Source of the DNA: Glutamicibacter sp. JC586
Lineage (GTDB): Bacteria > Actinomycetota > Actinomycetes > Actinomycetales > Micrococcaceae
NCBI RefSeq assembly: GCF_009805585.1
Contig: NZ_VHIN01000021.1
Location: 1-64,000 of the forward strand
Length of the DNA stretch: 64,000 nucleotides
Reading direction: 5' to 3'
Under the pieces are notes generated by a model. The model was not told where the DNA came from, ran no database searches, and saw only the letters and a list, made by a program, of their open reading frames with translations. Shown here piece by piece: positions 1 through 8,827 of the stretch. A program made the translations under genes and the position numbers. Every line of letters begins with the position of its first letter. The stretch's first letter is position 1.

Positions 1-154
1 AATAGTGTTCACCTACTTCGACTAGTCGCTCGTCTGGGATGCCTCGCCCCGCAGTGACATTCTGCAGAAACGGAAGAACATCTTCATCTTTCTCCGGTCC
101 ACCGAAGGACATGAGGATGACTGCGTCGAAGGGGGTTAGGTTGATGCTTTCCAT
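1..154 (-). CDS. hemH: Ferrochelatase, N-terminal part (cut by window edge)
   Basis: Translating the minus strand from the ATG at 154 gives about 51 residues that begin [20 protein letters not shown] and continue with a stretch ending in GRGIP. The motif [10 protein letters not shown] near residue 12 and the R-G-I-P segment near 40 are the hallmark start of ferrochelatases. In actinobacteria these insert iron into coproporphyrin III in the haem pathway (also named cpfC). The rest lies to the left of the window. This is a core metabolic gene, so its presence next to plasmid-type DNA suggests either a chromosomal boundary or a gene carried on a large replicon. Family assignment is strong; whether the gene is complete cannot be seen. 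Confidence 0.85.
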   Translation of the reverse strand, partial: MESINLTPFDAVILMSFGGPEKDEDVLPFLQNVTAGRGIPDERLVEVGEHY

Positions 155-262
155 GCCTGAATTTTACATACTGTAGAAAAGCGTAAGTCCCTCATTCAGG
201 GTGTCTCCAGCTTTACTGAGTTTGCCGTTTCATTCTTGAAGTTGCCTGAGAGGATAACTAGA

Positions 263-284
263 GTGGTACCATATCTAGTACCAC
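263..284. promoter_or_regulatory. Palindromic operator upstream of yefM-yoeB
   Basis: A perfect 7-bp inverted repeat, GTGGTAC / GTACCAC, with an 8-bp centre lies 11 bp before the yefM start. YefM-type antitoxins repress their own operon by binding paired short palindromes around the promoter, so this is the likely autoregulatory operator. Binding itself is inferred. Confidence 0.55.
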
Positions 285-295
285 TAGGAGGCGGC

Positions 296-544
296 ATGGC
301 AATCACCACCAGCGAAGCGCGACGCGACTTGTTTGGTCTTATTGAACGAGTGAACCTGGACCACACCGAGGTTGAGATCATGTCCAAGCGTGGGTCCGCA
401 GTGCTCATGTCGAAAGACGAGTACGACTCCCTCGTTGAGACGAGCCACCTACTGCGCTCACCTAAAAACGCAGTACGTCTGCTCGCAGCCTTGGAAGCGG
501 CACGCAATGACCAGACTGCAGAACACGGGCTCATCGAACCGTGA
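296..544 (+). CDS. yefM: Antitoxin of the YefM/Phd family
   Basis: This 82-residue protein begins MAITTSEARRDLFGLIERVN, the standard Phd/YefM N-terminal fold that binds DNA, and continues with the E-I-M-S-K-R-G-S-A-V-L-M-S segment typical of the family. The ATG at 296 has a strong Shine-Dalgarno (AGGAGG, 5 bp upstream); an in-frame ATG at 236 lies upstream of the operator and is unlikely. The stop overlaps the GTG of the toxin gene by 4 bp, so the two are translationally coupled. Known role: neutralises the YoeB mRNA interferase and, alone or in complex with it, represses the operon. Likely contributes to stable maintenance of this accessory region. Confidence 0.9.
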   Translation: MAITTSEARRDLFGLIERVNLDHTEVEIMSKRGSAVLMSKDEYDSLVETSHLLRSPKNAVRLLAALEAARNDQTAEHGLIEP

Positions 545-807
545 GCGACAGGCTTCTGACCTGGACCGCCGGTGGATGGGAAGACTATGTCTACTGGCAG
601 ACCCAGGATCGCAAAACACTCAAACGAATCAACGTGCTGATCGAGGACGTGCTCCGCGACGATCCTTTCGAAGGCATCGGAAAGCCCGAACCGCTGAAGC
701 ATGCATTAGCTGGCGCCTGGTCGCGCCGCATCGATGACGTCAACCGACTGGTGTATATCGCTGATGACCGCGCAGTAACGATTCTTCAAGCCAAATACCA
801 CTACTGA
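541..807 (+). CDS. yoeB: mRNA interferase toxin, YoeB/Txe family
   Basis: This 88-residue protein starts at a GTG overlapping the yefM stop. It has the RelE-fold YoeB pattern: W-x-D-Y-x-x-W near residues 13-19, the G-K-P-E-P-L-K-H segment near 46 (catalytic Glu region), S-R-R-I-D near 65 (catalytic Arg) and the C-terminal K-Y-H-Y with the conserved His at 87. YoeB binds the ribosomal A site and cuts mRNA there, halting translation when YefM is degraded. Length matches the family (about 85 residues) and all expected active-site residues are visible, so it should be functional. Confidence 0.92.
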   Translation: MSDRLLTWTAGGWEDYVYWQTQDRKTLKRINVLIEDVLRDDPFEGIGKPEPLKHALAGAWSRRIDDVNRLVYIADDRAVTILQAKYHY

Positions 808-1112
808 CACCGTCTTTTGGCGATCTTGGTCTATCCCTGGTGCCCACTCCCCTGAGCGAATTCTCTGCGCCGATAACCTCCGTTATGTAAAGCTAAAGGC
901 GATTTATCCCGTAAAGCATGAACAGGCTCGTGTGCCTGCTCCGACCCTGGTCGGCTGAAGCGCGCCATGGTATCGCTGATATTCGGCGGATTTTTAGTCT
1001 AACCGTGGAATGTGCTCGTATTCTGAGGCGAAGTTTCTCCCGCGAATACTCTGATCCGAAAAGCTGTGCAAAGATTTACCCAGTTCTCAAATCTAAGCAT
1101 CCCGAGGGGCAC

Positions 1113-2981
1113 ATGAATTTTCACCGCACAACATTGGCCTTCAGCGCTGCGCTGGCTCTCGTTGTTGGAGGCCTCGCGCCGGCTGCTCAGGCGGCCCCAC
1201 CGCACAGTTGCTGGTCATGGAGCGATGAAGAAGATCGCCCGTTCCATATGGAATGCTCTGAGGTTGAATCATTGGCGGATCTGGATGTTCCCGCCACGGT
1301 GACCGAGCTGAGGATTCTGAACCAGGACGAATCAACCATAGCTGGGCTGGAGCGTCTGAAGGACATGCAACAGCTGACTTCTGTGGAAATCTACGGCGCC
1401 ACCAACGAGGCGGTTGCTGCTGTGGCTCAGTTGCCCAACCTGAAGAAGCTTTGGGTCACCTTCCTGCCAGCGTCCGGTGTCACTGATGCCACGCGGACTG
1501 CTCTGACCAAGATGAAAAAGCTAACCAGCTTGACCGTGCAAGACGCGGGCATCAAGGATTACTCCTGGGTGGCAGCTATGCCTCTGCTTGAAGAGTTCAA
1601 AGCCAATGAGACGGCTTCGCTTTCCAAGGGGTGGGTGGGCAAGACGCTGACCTTCGCACCAATTGTCGGTGTGGATGGCCGAGCCATCGTTCCGCACCGC
1701 CCTTCCTGGGCCGCTGATCCACAGCCCGTTTACACGAAATTTACTGCCACGTCCGTGCTGCCCATGGTGGCCGGCAGTAACGTCATGGTCGCAACTTCCG
1801 ATGCAACCACGGGTTCCTCCCTGGCCTCGTCTGATGTAGACGTTGTTTTGGTCACCGACGTATTTGATACCGCGAAGTCAAGCCCGTTGAGAGTCAACTA
1901 CCGCACAGCACGAAAGGACAATTCTGGCTCTCCTTTCGCTATCGTCGGTGATGAATTGGAGATACCTTGGGGCTCCTATGCGCAAAAGAACTTCCAGTGG
2001 TTTCGCAATGCTGTCGCGGTCCCTGGTGCTACCGGGCGCACTTATAAGCTGACCCCCGCTGATGCCGGGAAGAAGATCACCGCAAAGTACACCAGCGTTG
2101 AGAAAACTTCTTGGGACAAGAAGATTGTCTATGTCCCTTCCGCTAGCCTGTCCACCGGGTACGACCTACCGATCCCGGCCTCTGAGTCCGCTCACCCCCC
2201 TGCCAAGCTGACCGGCACCGGATTCGTGACGGAGAAACTCAGTGTTGCGTTGGATCCGACCGTGTTCCCCCATGCCCAGAAAACGTATCAGTGGTTCAAA
2301 GACGACACTACTGCGATCAAGGGCGCTACTGGTCCCACCTTCATCCCAGATGATTCCTTGAACTTGAAGCGGGTGCACGCCGTCGTAACTTTCGTTGGCG
2401 CACATGCGGAGCCGGTCGAGCTGATCTCCAAATCCGTAAAGATCGATCATGGCAATCTGAAATCCGGGAAACCGACCATCTCTGGCTCCGTTAAGGTGGG
2501 GTCGAAGCTGACGGCCAAACCGGGAACGGTATCCAAGCAGGATGCGAAACTTACTTACATCTGGCTGCGCAACGGAAAGGAAATTTTCCAGCAGAATCGC
2601 AGCACCTATACTCTTGTTCCCGCCGACTTGGGGAAGAAGATTAGCGTAAAAACACAGTTCACCCACCGTTATTACAACACCGTGGTCACTCAAAGTACAG
2701 CGACCAAGACAGTGGCACCGGGAACGCTAAAGGTGAGTAAGAAACCGACTCTCTCAGGCAAGAAGATCGTGGGGAAGACCGTAAAAGCGTCATCCGGCGC
2801 CTATAGCCCCATTGCTGAGAAAGTGACGTACCAGTGGCAACGCTCCGGCAAGAACATCAAAGGCGCAACCAAGAGCGGCTACAGGGTTACTAAAGCTGAC
2901 AAAGGCAAGAAGCTGACAGTCAAGGTGAGCGCAATAAAGAAGGGCTACACAACGAAGAGCACTGTAGTGACTGCCAACTAA
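1113..2981 (+). CDS. Secreted surface protein with LRR-like and repeated Ig-like domains
   Basis: The chosen ATG at 1113 gives a 622-residue protein with a clear signal peptide (two basic residues, a hydrophobic core, then A-Q-A-A cleavage near 30). The reading frame is open back to 918, but the upstream part lacks a signal-like character. Residues about 60-150 hold leucine-rich-repeat-like segments (L-x-x-L-x-x-L, e.g. QLPNLKKLWV). From about 320 on there are four repeats of about 85 residues carrying Y-Q-W-x-R/K...I-x-G-A-T...Y-x-x-x-x-A-D-x-G-K-K-I/L, a bacterial Ig-like module common in actinobacterial adhesins. No LPXTG sorting signal is visible, so it is probably secreted or loosely cell-associated. 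Function (adhesion or ligand binding) is inferred. Confidence 0.75.
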   Translation: MNFHRTTLAFSAALALVVGGLAPAAQAAPPHSCWSWSDEEDRPFHMECSEVESLADLDVPATVTELRILNQDESTIAGLERLKDMQQLTSVEIYGATNEAVAAVAQLPNLKKLWVTFLPASGVTDATRTALTKMKKLTSLTVQDAGIKDYSWVAAMPLLEEFKANETASLSKGWVGKTLTFAPIVGVDGRAIVPHRPSWAADPQPVYTKFTATSVLPMVAGSNVMVATSDATTGSSLASSDVDVVLVTDVFDTAKSSPLRVNYRTARKDNSGSPFAIVGDELEIPWGSYAQKNFQWFRNAVAVPGATGRTYKLTPADAGKKITAKYTSVEKTSWDKKIVYVPSASLSTGYDLPIPASESAHPPAKLTGTGFVTEKLSVALDPTVFPHAQKTYQWFKDDTTAIKGATGPTFIPDDSLNLKRVHAVVTFVGAHAEPVELISKSVKIDHGNLKSGKPTISGSVKVGSKLTAKPGTVSKQDAKLTYIWLRNGKEIFQQNRSTYTLVPADLGKKISVKTQFTHRYYNTVVTQSTATKTVAPGTLKVSKKPTLSGKKIVGKTVKASSGAYSPIAEKVTYQWQRSGKNIKGATKSGYRVTKADKGKKLTVKVSAIKKGYTTKSTVVTAN

Positions 2982-3483
2982 TACCATTTTGCGTCGAGAA
3001 GAACCTGCGGTGCTGCTATTGCGTAAAGTCAGCTGTCGAGTCGCTTCATTGCTGTTGTAGGGATCGTCGAGAACACGGCTGAGAGTTTAATTGTGTGCAC
3101 AAACAGCTTTCCTTGAGCCGATCCCCTATCGCTACAGCACAGGTCTAGATTCGGCAGCGCGGGCGCATCGCTGGACTGGAGCTCAGGAATTACTTTCGCT
3201 CCTATCGGTTGAAGCTGATAACCGAAGTTATGTCAAGTTGAGGCTGTTGTATCGTCGGAACATGCGAACTCACTGAAAGCATGCTGATGTGCTGAGGTGT
3301 CTGCGCAATAATAAGGCCGGAATGCCGTTTAAGGGGCACCTACTGCAATCAAATCGCGGCTACTAGCATGGCTAGGGGTACCGCGGCAAAGGATATTTTT
3401 GAACGGGGCCCCGCCTTCATAGGACAGTTGTGAGCAAGAGAGGTGCTAGCTGCACAACGTGTTTAGGGGTCAATTACATAAGC
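2982..3483. other. Intergenic, no gene recognised
   Basis: About 500 bases between the surface protein and the downstream minus-strand gene. A 61-codon plus-strand frame at 3091-3276 lacks a good ribosome binding site and resembles no family I know. I see no convincing terminator or RNA here. Confidence 0.4.
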
Positions 3484-5454
3484 TTAGGGTCTCTCAGACG
3501 TGGTTGATGGTTGAGCCTCGGCTGCTAAGCAGAACTCGTCATTGATCTTCAGGGTCAATGCCATGAGCAACCTGAGGAGCTGGAAATAGGACTGTCTATG
3601 CGTACTTATATCCTCGGGGTCGGCATTAGTCCCATGCGCGTACTTATTTCGCAAGTCCGGACCATTGCTGAATTCGCTCTTGTTCAAAAAATAGTTGAAG
3701 TAACTAGCTTCAGGTCTTGTCAACAGCGTCGAACTAAATTCGAGCCACCCCTTTTGCACCAGTGCTAGCGCCGCCGAAGCCTCATCCGTACCATAGTGAC
3801 CGTAAGCCGCGGCTTCACGGTTGTTGATGTCACTTAGCACCAGAACCTGCAGTGGCTGCGCAAATTCCAGCAGATCAGAGTCGACTACAACCAAACCTTC
3901 TTCGACCAACCAATCGAGAGATTCCTTCTGATGAGGGCGGATTAACTCGTAAGAAACTTCGTTCTCTGTTATCAGCTCGACGAAGTTCGAGGCCTTGAGT
4001 TCACTGCTTATATAGGTCATTCCAGACTGATCACTAAAAAGCAGATGCATAGCCCGATCACAACTATGATTGGTTCCCCTGTGCAAATATTTGCGCTCCG
4101 CAAAGCTTGGGATCGCAGCCCACGGCCGAGGCACAGAGGTCATTTGTAGAAGTTCAGGATCCAGGACACCTTCATCGCAGTATAAGCTGAATTGTCTTGC
4201 AATACTCTCCATCTCTGCGGAAATATGCCGACATCGCTCAAGGAACGAACTGCTAGGGCTAGACGCCGCGAAGTAGAAGTTAGTTACGCCGAACTTGTCA
4301 ACCAAATGCTCTCGGAAGAACCATGCTACGGAATCTTCTACTTCGATGTTGTGCTGATGTAGGAAATCTGAGTAAAAATGAGTCCCGTTAAGGGTGAGCG
4401 CATCAACATAGTTGAACGCGCTCCCTCGGGGGTATGCGTCTTTTCCTGAGATTAAGAGTGCACGGAGCGCTCCCAGCTGACCTTTGAACGATGGCATTGT
4501 GAGTAGTCCTCGTTCAACGAAGCCCAGCACCGAAGCGAAATTTAGAAGTATTCGCTCCGGATTCATGGAAGATAACAAATATTTTTCACTGAACGATCGG
4601 ACGTAGCTCACGCTGTTCTCGTTACGCTCAACGCGGTCGATCACTGGCTTTCGTTGTTCCGGATCCAGGCTGATTCCGTGATATGTATTCGTTGTATTGG
4701 TCCTCTTTTCGGCCAGGAGCTCCTCAATAAGGTCTTTATGACGCTTCTTCGCTTCCAACCGTATTTTCGGAGTTACACCAAAACTATCGTTGTCATTGCT
4801 CTCCGCAATCGCTTGAACATAATTGAGATGCGGAGAAGCACTTCCGATGTAAGCGCTCAAAAGCTGCTGCAAGTCCTCCCCGCTCAAGCTTGTGGGAAGA
4901 TGGTATGAAGGATTTGAATCTTTGACCAGCCGCATGCGGACCAGTAACTCTCCGTTTTGGGCATCGGAGAGCATCACCTCTCGAAGTCTCCGGTCGTTCC
5001 GGTTTACGAATTGACGATCTGCAAGCATGACCTCCAGAGGTAGTGCAAGATCTGACAGGGCCTCAAACAGCATTTGACCGCCAACCCTTTTAGCGACTCC
5101 ATGCCTTTCGATGAGGAGGAGCAGGTCGTCGGCATACTGAAAGTCCATCTTGTTCAAATGCTCTTTAAGGTTCGACGCTTCAATATTTGAGAAGAAAGAG
5201 GCGACTAGTCGTCGCGACTCACGCGCCGACAGACCTAACTCTGTACGGTCTTGCGTAGTCAGGAAATTCGGGAAGATGTTGTTCTTTTCAAATTCAAGCG
5301 CATTATGGAGTTCGAGAGCATCGTTAAGCGAAATGATCTTTCGCCCCGAGGAATAATTCTGGATTAAAGCGACTGCATTCTCCGCAAGCCACCCATTGGC
5401 TAAATCCCGTGTGCCATAGAACTTTATCCTCACGGGTGAATCCACATCTTCCAT
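3484..5454 (-). CDS. Large unknown protein with C-terminal HEPN-type R-x4-H motif
   Basis: A 656-residue soluble protein I cannot assign to a named family. The C-terminal 70 residues are helical and contain DLRNKYAHG: R602-N603-x3-H607. This is the R-polar-x3-H signature of HEPN domains, whose catalytic Arg and His cut RNA in many toxins and defence proteins. A DUF4209-like C-terminus is an alternative description that shares a similar R-N-x-x-x-H-G segment. The gene stands alone, flanked by non-coding DNA and close to a resolvase, the usual setting of single-gene defence cargo. The HEPN call rests on one motif and predicted helices; nuclease activity is inference. Confidence 0.5.
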   Translation of the reverse strand: MEDVDSPVRIKFYGTRDLANGWLAENAVALIQNYSSGRKIISLNDALELHNALEFEKNNIFPNFLTTQDRTELGLSARESRRLVASFFSNIEASNLKEHLNKMDFQYADDLLLLIERHGVAKRVGGQMLFEALSDLALPLEVMLADRQFVNRNDRRLREVMLSDAQNGELLVRMRLVKDSNPSYHLPTSLSGEDLQQLLSAYIGSASPHLNYVQAIAESNDNDSFGVTPKIRLEAKKRHKDLIEELLAEKRTNTTNTYHGISLDPEQRKPVIDRVERNENSVSYVRSFSEKYLLSSMNPERILLNFASVLGFVERGLLTMPSFKGQLGALRALLISGKDAYPRGSAFNYVDALTLNGTHFYSDFLHQHNIEVEDSVAWFFREHLVDKFGVTNFYFAASSPSSSFLERCRHISAEMESIARQFSLYCDEGVLDPELLQMTSVPRPWAAIPSFAERKYLHRGTNHSCDRAMHLLFSDQSGMTYISSELKASNFVELITENEVSYELIRPHQKESLDWLVEEGLVVVDSDLLEFAQPLQVLVLSDINNREAAAYGHYGTDEASAALALVQKGWLEFSSTLLTRPEASYFNYFLNKSEFSNGPDLRNKYAHGTNADPEDISTHRQSYFQLLRLLMALTLKINDEFCLAAEAQPSTTSERP

Positions 5455-5642
5455 CCGCTAATTGTACTCAACACGTGAGAAAGAAATTGTTGTGGAACCT
5501 TCATTCCAACTATCCCAGCAGATGATTGCTGGAAGAGTCACATCACGACAAATCGCAATAGATAAATGCTGCAAGACAAAAGTTCGCGTCTCACTATAGA
5601 TCGTTCTAGGTCTACTTGCCTACGATGTGCTTAAACCCTGAC

Positions 5643-5667
5643 GCATCCCGTGATGACTGCGGGATGC
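5643..5667. terminator. Hairpin, possible terminator
   Basis: An 8-bp perfect stem (GCATCCCG / CGGGATGC) with a 9-nt loop lies between two minus-strand genes, about 90 bp after the stop of the 5757-6461 gene. There is no strong T-run on either side, so it may be a weak terminator or simply a hairpin. Confidence 0.35.
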
Positions 5668-5756
5668 TTCAGTACGAAAAGACTGATTTTATAGTTATAA
5701 ACAAAACCAGAGGATAAGGCAGCATCCTAGCGCAGCCGCAGTTGCGGCCACGTCAT

Positions 5757-6461
5757 TTAACTACCAGGAACGAAAAGCTGCTTGATGATTTCACTGGCCG
5801 CCGCGCCCGAGGCTGACGTCATCCCAGCGGTCAAAACACCCCGCAATGTCGCTAGTGCCCCTTTAAGGCTCTTCTGGTCCGGCTCTTCCTTAGTAACTTC
5901 TTGCAGAATGACTGATCCTGCATCTCGACCAATCTCCTGATCATCCGGACCGAAATAATCCGAGGATTCCAGCAGGTCCAACGCACTCTGGACCGCAGCT
6001 ACCAGCTCGGTGAAGGCGGCAGGAACTTCCTCATGCTGCACCACATGCCCTCCGTGCGTGGCAATCGCCACCCGTGAGCCGGAAGCAACAATGGCGTGAT
6101 CTCCGTATATCACGGTGCCCGAATGTCCTCTTGGGGGTCTACTCTGGGGTGCTGAGGTGCTGAATGTCGCCTTGATATGGCTCATATCGGCTCGTATGCG
6201 TCCATCGGCCCGGTTCACTTCCACGTCGATGATATAAACACGCTGCACTCCACCGCGCGGATCGGGAATCTCCAACCGGTCGCCCTCATAGACCGGCGCA
6301 TCAACATCAAAGAAGGCCGCCTTGGGCTGCACCTGGGCTTCTACTTCAATACGCTCTTCTGTGCCATGCTCCGACTGATGAATGACCGTAACCATCTCGG
6401 TGCCAAAACTATTCCTGACCCAAGCGATGAATCCGTGCCCGTTTCCTGGAAGAGGTGCCAT
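5757..6461 (-). CDS. Hypothetical protein, beta-rich N-terminus and helical C-terminus
   Basis: A 234-residue protein starting at the ATG at 6461, preceded by AAGGAG at good spacing; an upstream in-frame ATG at 6500 has no such site. No signal peptide or transmembrane segment is apparent. The N-terminal two thirds looks beta-rich (alternating V/I residues, a segment YEGDRLEIPD, and GTVIYGDHAIV). The last 40 residues form an Ala/Gly-rich amphipathic helix (GALATLRGVLTAG...ASEIIKQLF), a type of tail seen in several bacterial conflict-system proteins. I do not recognise the family, and its neighbours suggest no pathway. Confidence 0.55.
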   Translation of the reverse strand: MAPLPGNGHGFIAWVRNSFGTEMVTVIHQSEHGTEERIEVEAQVQPKAAFFDVDAPVYEGDRLEIPDPRGGVQRVYIIDVEVNRADGRIRADMSHIKATFSTSAPQSRPPRGHSGTVIYGDHAIVASGSRVAIATHGGHVVQHEEVPAAFTELVAAVQSALDLLESSDYFGPDDQEIGRDAGSVILQEVTKEEPDQKSLKGALATLRGVLTAGMTSASGAAASEIIKQLFVPGS

Positions 6462-6943
6462 CTCACTCCTTCTTGCGCTCTGAAATCCGGTTGATTTCAC
6501 TTTCGTTCAGCATGACACACCCCGCCGAAACTTTTTATGGGGTCCGTTCGCGTCACAAGGTCACGTCCCACGATTCACCGCCGCTGGTGCTTGGGCACCT
6601 ACCCGCCGGCATCCACCGCGTGCTCAGCCAGTAGCAACGCTTCACAGATCCCCGCATCAGCTGATTATCAACCACCGTATAGAAAACCTTCATCCCGCCC
6701 GGGACGAGTCGTCACCAATCTAGACATGCGCAGTCTGCCCCGGTGCTGGCCGGCCTCGGACTGGGGTTGCTGTCCTACCCATCGAAAAATCGGAACCGTC
6801 AGGAAAACAGCAGAAAAACAAAGGGTCGGACATCAATCTCAAAAACTTTCGTTTTTGACACACCATCCTGCCAGCTGAGCTGAAGATCCTCGATAGTTGA
6901 AAAATCAACACATTTTTAAACGTGATTTGTCGCAAAACTCAGT
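6462..6943. other. Intergenic, no gene recognised
   Basis: About 480 bases upstream of the resolvase. Frames on both strands here lack start signals and family resemblance. The right end becomes A/T-rich and runs into the candidate res subsite. Confidence 0.4.
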
Positions 6944-6971
6944 GTCATAAACTATGTATCGAAATGGTGAC
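6944..6971. promoter_or_regulatory. Candidate resolvase binding subsite (res)
   Basis: A 28-bp segment bounded by GTCA and TGAC in inverted orientation lies 30 bp upstream of the resolvase start. Crossover subsites of Tn3-type resolvases are 28 bp with inverted ends of this kind, and res sites usually lie just upstream of the gene. The remaining subsites are not clear, so this is tentative. Confidence 0.35.
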
Positions 6972-7001
6972 CATCCCACGGGTATTGATACATTTAGATT
7001 C

Positions 7002-7568
7002 ATGGGACACCTCCTCGGATACGCCAGAGTTTCCACCGGCGACCAAGACGCACAACTCCAACACGATGCACTCACCGCCGCCGGCTGCTATCGCATTTTT
7101 ACAGACACTTCCTCCGGTGCCCTCGAGTCACGGCCAGAGCTCGATAAGCTCCTGGACCAGATTCGCCCCGGTGACACTCTCGTAGTCTGGCGCCTGGACC
7201 GACTCGGCCGATCCATCCGTCACCTGATTAACCACATGGACGCGCTGCAGCAACAAGGAATCGAGTTTAAATCCCTGCAGGAGAACATCGACACCAGCTC
7301 TTCCGGTGGCCGACTAGTGTTCAACATCTTTGCTTCCCTGGCAGAGTTTGAACGAGACCTCATCCGTGAGCGCACCAATGCCGGCTTAGCCGCGGCCCGC
7401 GCCCGTGGCCGTACCGGAGGCCGCCCCTCATCCCTCTCCCCCGACAAGCTGCGCACCGCGAAGAGGCTGTATGAGCAGAAGGACATGACGGTCGCGCAAA
7501 TTGGTGAAGTTCTGGGTGTCAGCCGCAGCACCGTATATCGGGCGCTGGGGCGCAACGCCAAAGAGTAA
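7002..7568 (+). CDS. Serine recombinase, resolvase/invertase family
   Basis: A 188-residue protein starting at the ATG at 7002 (MGHLLGYARVST); an in-frame ATG 48 bp upstream would add an unlikely leader. It has the resolvase catalytic domain with nucleophile S11 in YARVST, the R-L-D-R-L-G-R-S motif near 65-72, E-R-x-L-I-R-E-R-T and the E-helix region near 110-130, then GGRPSSL and a C-terminal helix-turn-helix (MTVAQIGEVLGVSRSTVYRAL). This architecture matches small serine resolvases and invertases that act on a res or inversion site. No transposase lies beside it, so it may be a plasmid dimer-resolution enzyme or the remnant of a transposon. Confidence 0.9.
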   Translation: MGHLLGYARVSTGDQDAQLQHDALTAAGCYRIFTDTSSGALESRPELDKLLDQIRPGDTLVVWRLDRLGRSIRHLINHMDALQQQGIEFKSLQENIDTSSSGGRLVFNIFASLAEFERDLIRERTNAGLAAARARGRTGGRPSSLSPDKLRTAKRLYEQKDMTVAQIGEVLGVSRSTVYRALGRNAKE

Positions 7569-7606
7569 GCATCTCTAATGCAGCGGCTACTCTTGGATCG
7601 AAATAA

Positions 7607-8176
7607 TCAGGTTCCGATCTCCGAATAACCGAGAATTTCTCCATGAACATCCTCGACCGTGATCTCCAACCGTAAACGTTCAATGAGTAGCTGGGCACCA
7701 AGGCCCCTCTGGACATGCTCTAAGACCTCCCGTTCGATCTGCTGAACGTTAGCTTCGGTGAGCATGCTGACGGTGCATCTAACCAGCCACTGAACATGAG
7801 GTATTTTCGTGTCCGTGGCCTTAACCTCGGTGTAGTTCAACTGGGCAGTTTGGGATCGCGAGAACTGCTGCCTAATGCTGCTGATGATCTCGCTCGCGGG
7901 GACACGTACAATTTCTCCCGTGTCGCGTGAGGCAGCTTCCCAAGTCCTCTGCATAGGTCGAAGTTTTGAAATCTTGGCCAGGACAGTGCTAGTTATGTCA
8001 GCGCCGTCGGCGGAGCGATCTTCGCCTCTAAGCTGATCCACGACAGTAGCGGTTTGGTCCTTGAGGCGGCGTCGTTCTTGATGGCACCATCGGCATTCGA
8101 GCTCATGCAGGTCTGGTGCGTCATCAAGCTTATGAAGTACGTCCTCTATCGTGCGTCCGCAGGGAAGATTTTTCAT
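7607..8176 (-). CDS. Anti-sigma factor with zinc-binding motif and Gls24-like C-terminal part
   Basis: A 189-residue cytoplasmic protein. Residues about 22-32 carry H-E-L-E-C-R-W-C, the H-x3-C-x2-C zinc anti-sigma (ZAS) signature, right after a helix starting C-G-R-T-I-E-D. The gene overlaps the sigma gene upstream by 4 bp (ATGA). The C-terminal two thirds shows the pattern S-E-I-I-S-S-I-R-Q and VQWLVRCTVSM...R-L-E-I-T-V-E-D-V-H, which resembles the alternating-strand Asp23/Gls24 fold of the proteins in the divergent operon. ZAS proteins hold their sigma factor inactive until a stress signal; here the C-terminal part could sense Asp23-type proteins. The zinc motif and gene pairing are seen; the sensing role is inference. 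Confidence 0.65.
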   Translation of the reverse strand: MKNLPCGRTIEDVLHKLDDAPDLHELECRWCHQERRRLKDQTATVVDQLRGEDRSADGADITSTVLAKISKLRPMQRTWEAASRDTGEIVRVPASEIISSIRQQFSRSQTAQLNYTEVKATDTKIPHVQWLVRCTVSMLTEANVQQIEREVLEHVQRGLGAQLLIERLRLEITVEDVHGEILGYSEIGT

Positions 8177-8715
8177 GACACCGCCTCAATGATTGCCTTG
8201 CGCGCCCGGGCGACCCGTCCGCGAATAGTGGATTCTGACGTGTCGGCGATTGCGGCTGCTTGCCCATAGGTCATTCCCTCAAGGCATACCAGAACAAAAG
8301 CCTGCTTCAAGGTCGAAGGAAGCTTAGCGACGATACCCCACGCCATGTCAACCTCGCTTCGTTGTACGGCCAAGTATTCGGGTGAAAGATGCTCCGGCGC
8401 CGGCTGGCCAGAGAATTCTTCAGCATCTACAACGTGAACCCGATTTTGAGCAGAACGAATTCGATCCAAGCAAACATTCCTTGCCATTCGGAAGATCCAC
8501 GTCTTGAAGGCACCATTAGCCTTGAGCGTATGCAGGTTCTTCCACGCTTTGATCCAAACTTCCTGCACAGCGTCGTCCGCGTCCTGCCAATTCGCAAAGA
8601 AGGAACGACAATATCTCCCGAGCCCCGGTGCTAATTCGGCAACAAGCACCCCGAAAGCTTCTGGATCGCCCTCACGGGATCGGCCCACGATCGCCAGCCG
8701 CTCTAATTCGTCCAC
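8173..8715 (-). CDS. ECF-type RNA polymerase sigma factor
   Basis: A 180-residue protein from a GTG at 8715 preceded by a purine-rich AAGGGGG. It shows sigma region 2 (GDPEAFGVLV...DADDAVQEVWIKAW...FKTWIFRMARNVCLD, residues about 16-88) and region 4 (LPSTLKQAFVLVCLEGMTYGQAAA...STIRGRVARARK, about 130-178) with a short linker, as in group IV sigma factors. It overlaps the anti-sigma gene by 4 bp and is divergent from the Asp23/Gls24 operon, which is its probable target. The inferred system is an envelope-stress regulator. The family is certain; the target regulon is inferred from position. Confidence 0.93.
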   Translation of the reverse strand: MDELERLAIVGRSREGDPEAFGVLVAELAPGLGRYCRSFFANWQDADDAVQEVWIKAWKNLHTLKANGAFKTWIFRMARNVCLDRIRSAQNRVHVVDAEEFSGQPAPEHLSPEYLAVQRSEVDMAWGIVAKLPSTLKQAFVLVCLEGMTYGQAAAIADTSESTIRGRVARARKAIIEAVS

Positions 8716-8827
8716 TCAACCCCCTTATGTGATGCAGATCACCTATCTTGTGTGTGAGGATATGGGTACGGACCTCGTCTGTATGAGTGTAAGCGAAAAA
8801 GTTTCCCTCGATAAAGGAGCGAAGAAC

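Noticed and set aside
196-702. 168-codon minus-strand frame over the toxin-antitoxin genes
   Set aside because: Antisense shadow of yefM-yoeB, which have clear family motifs and coupled starts.
2166-2693. 175-codon minus-strand frame within the surface protein gene
   Set aside because: Composition reflects the complementary strand of the Ig-like repeats; no start signal.
3091-3276. 61-codon plus-strand frame
   Set aside because: No ribosome binding site, no family resemblance.
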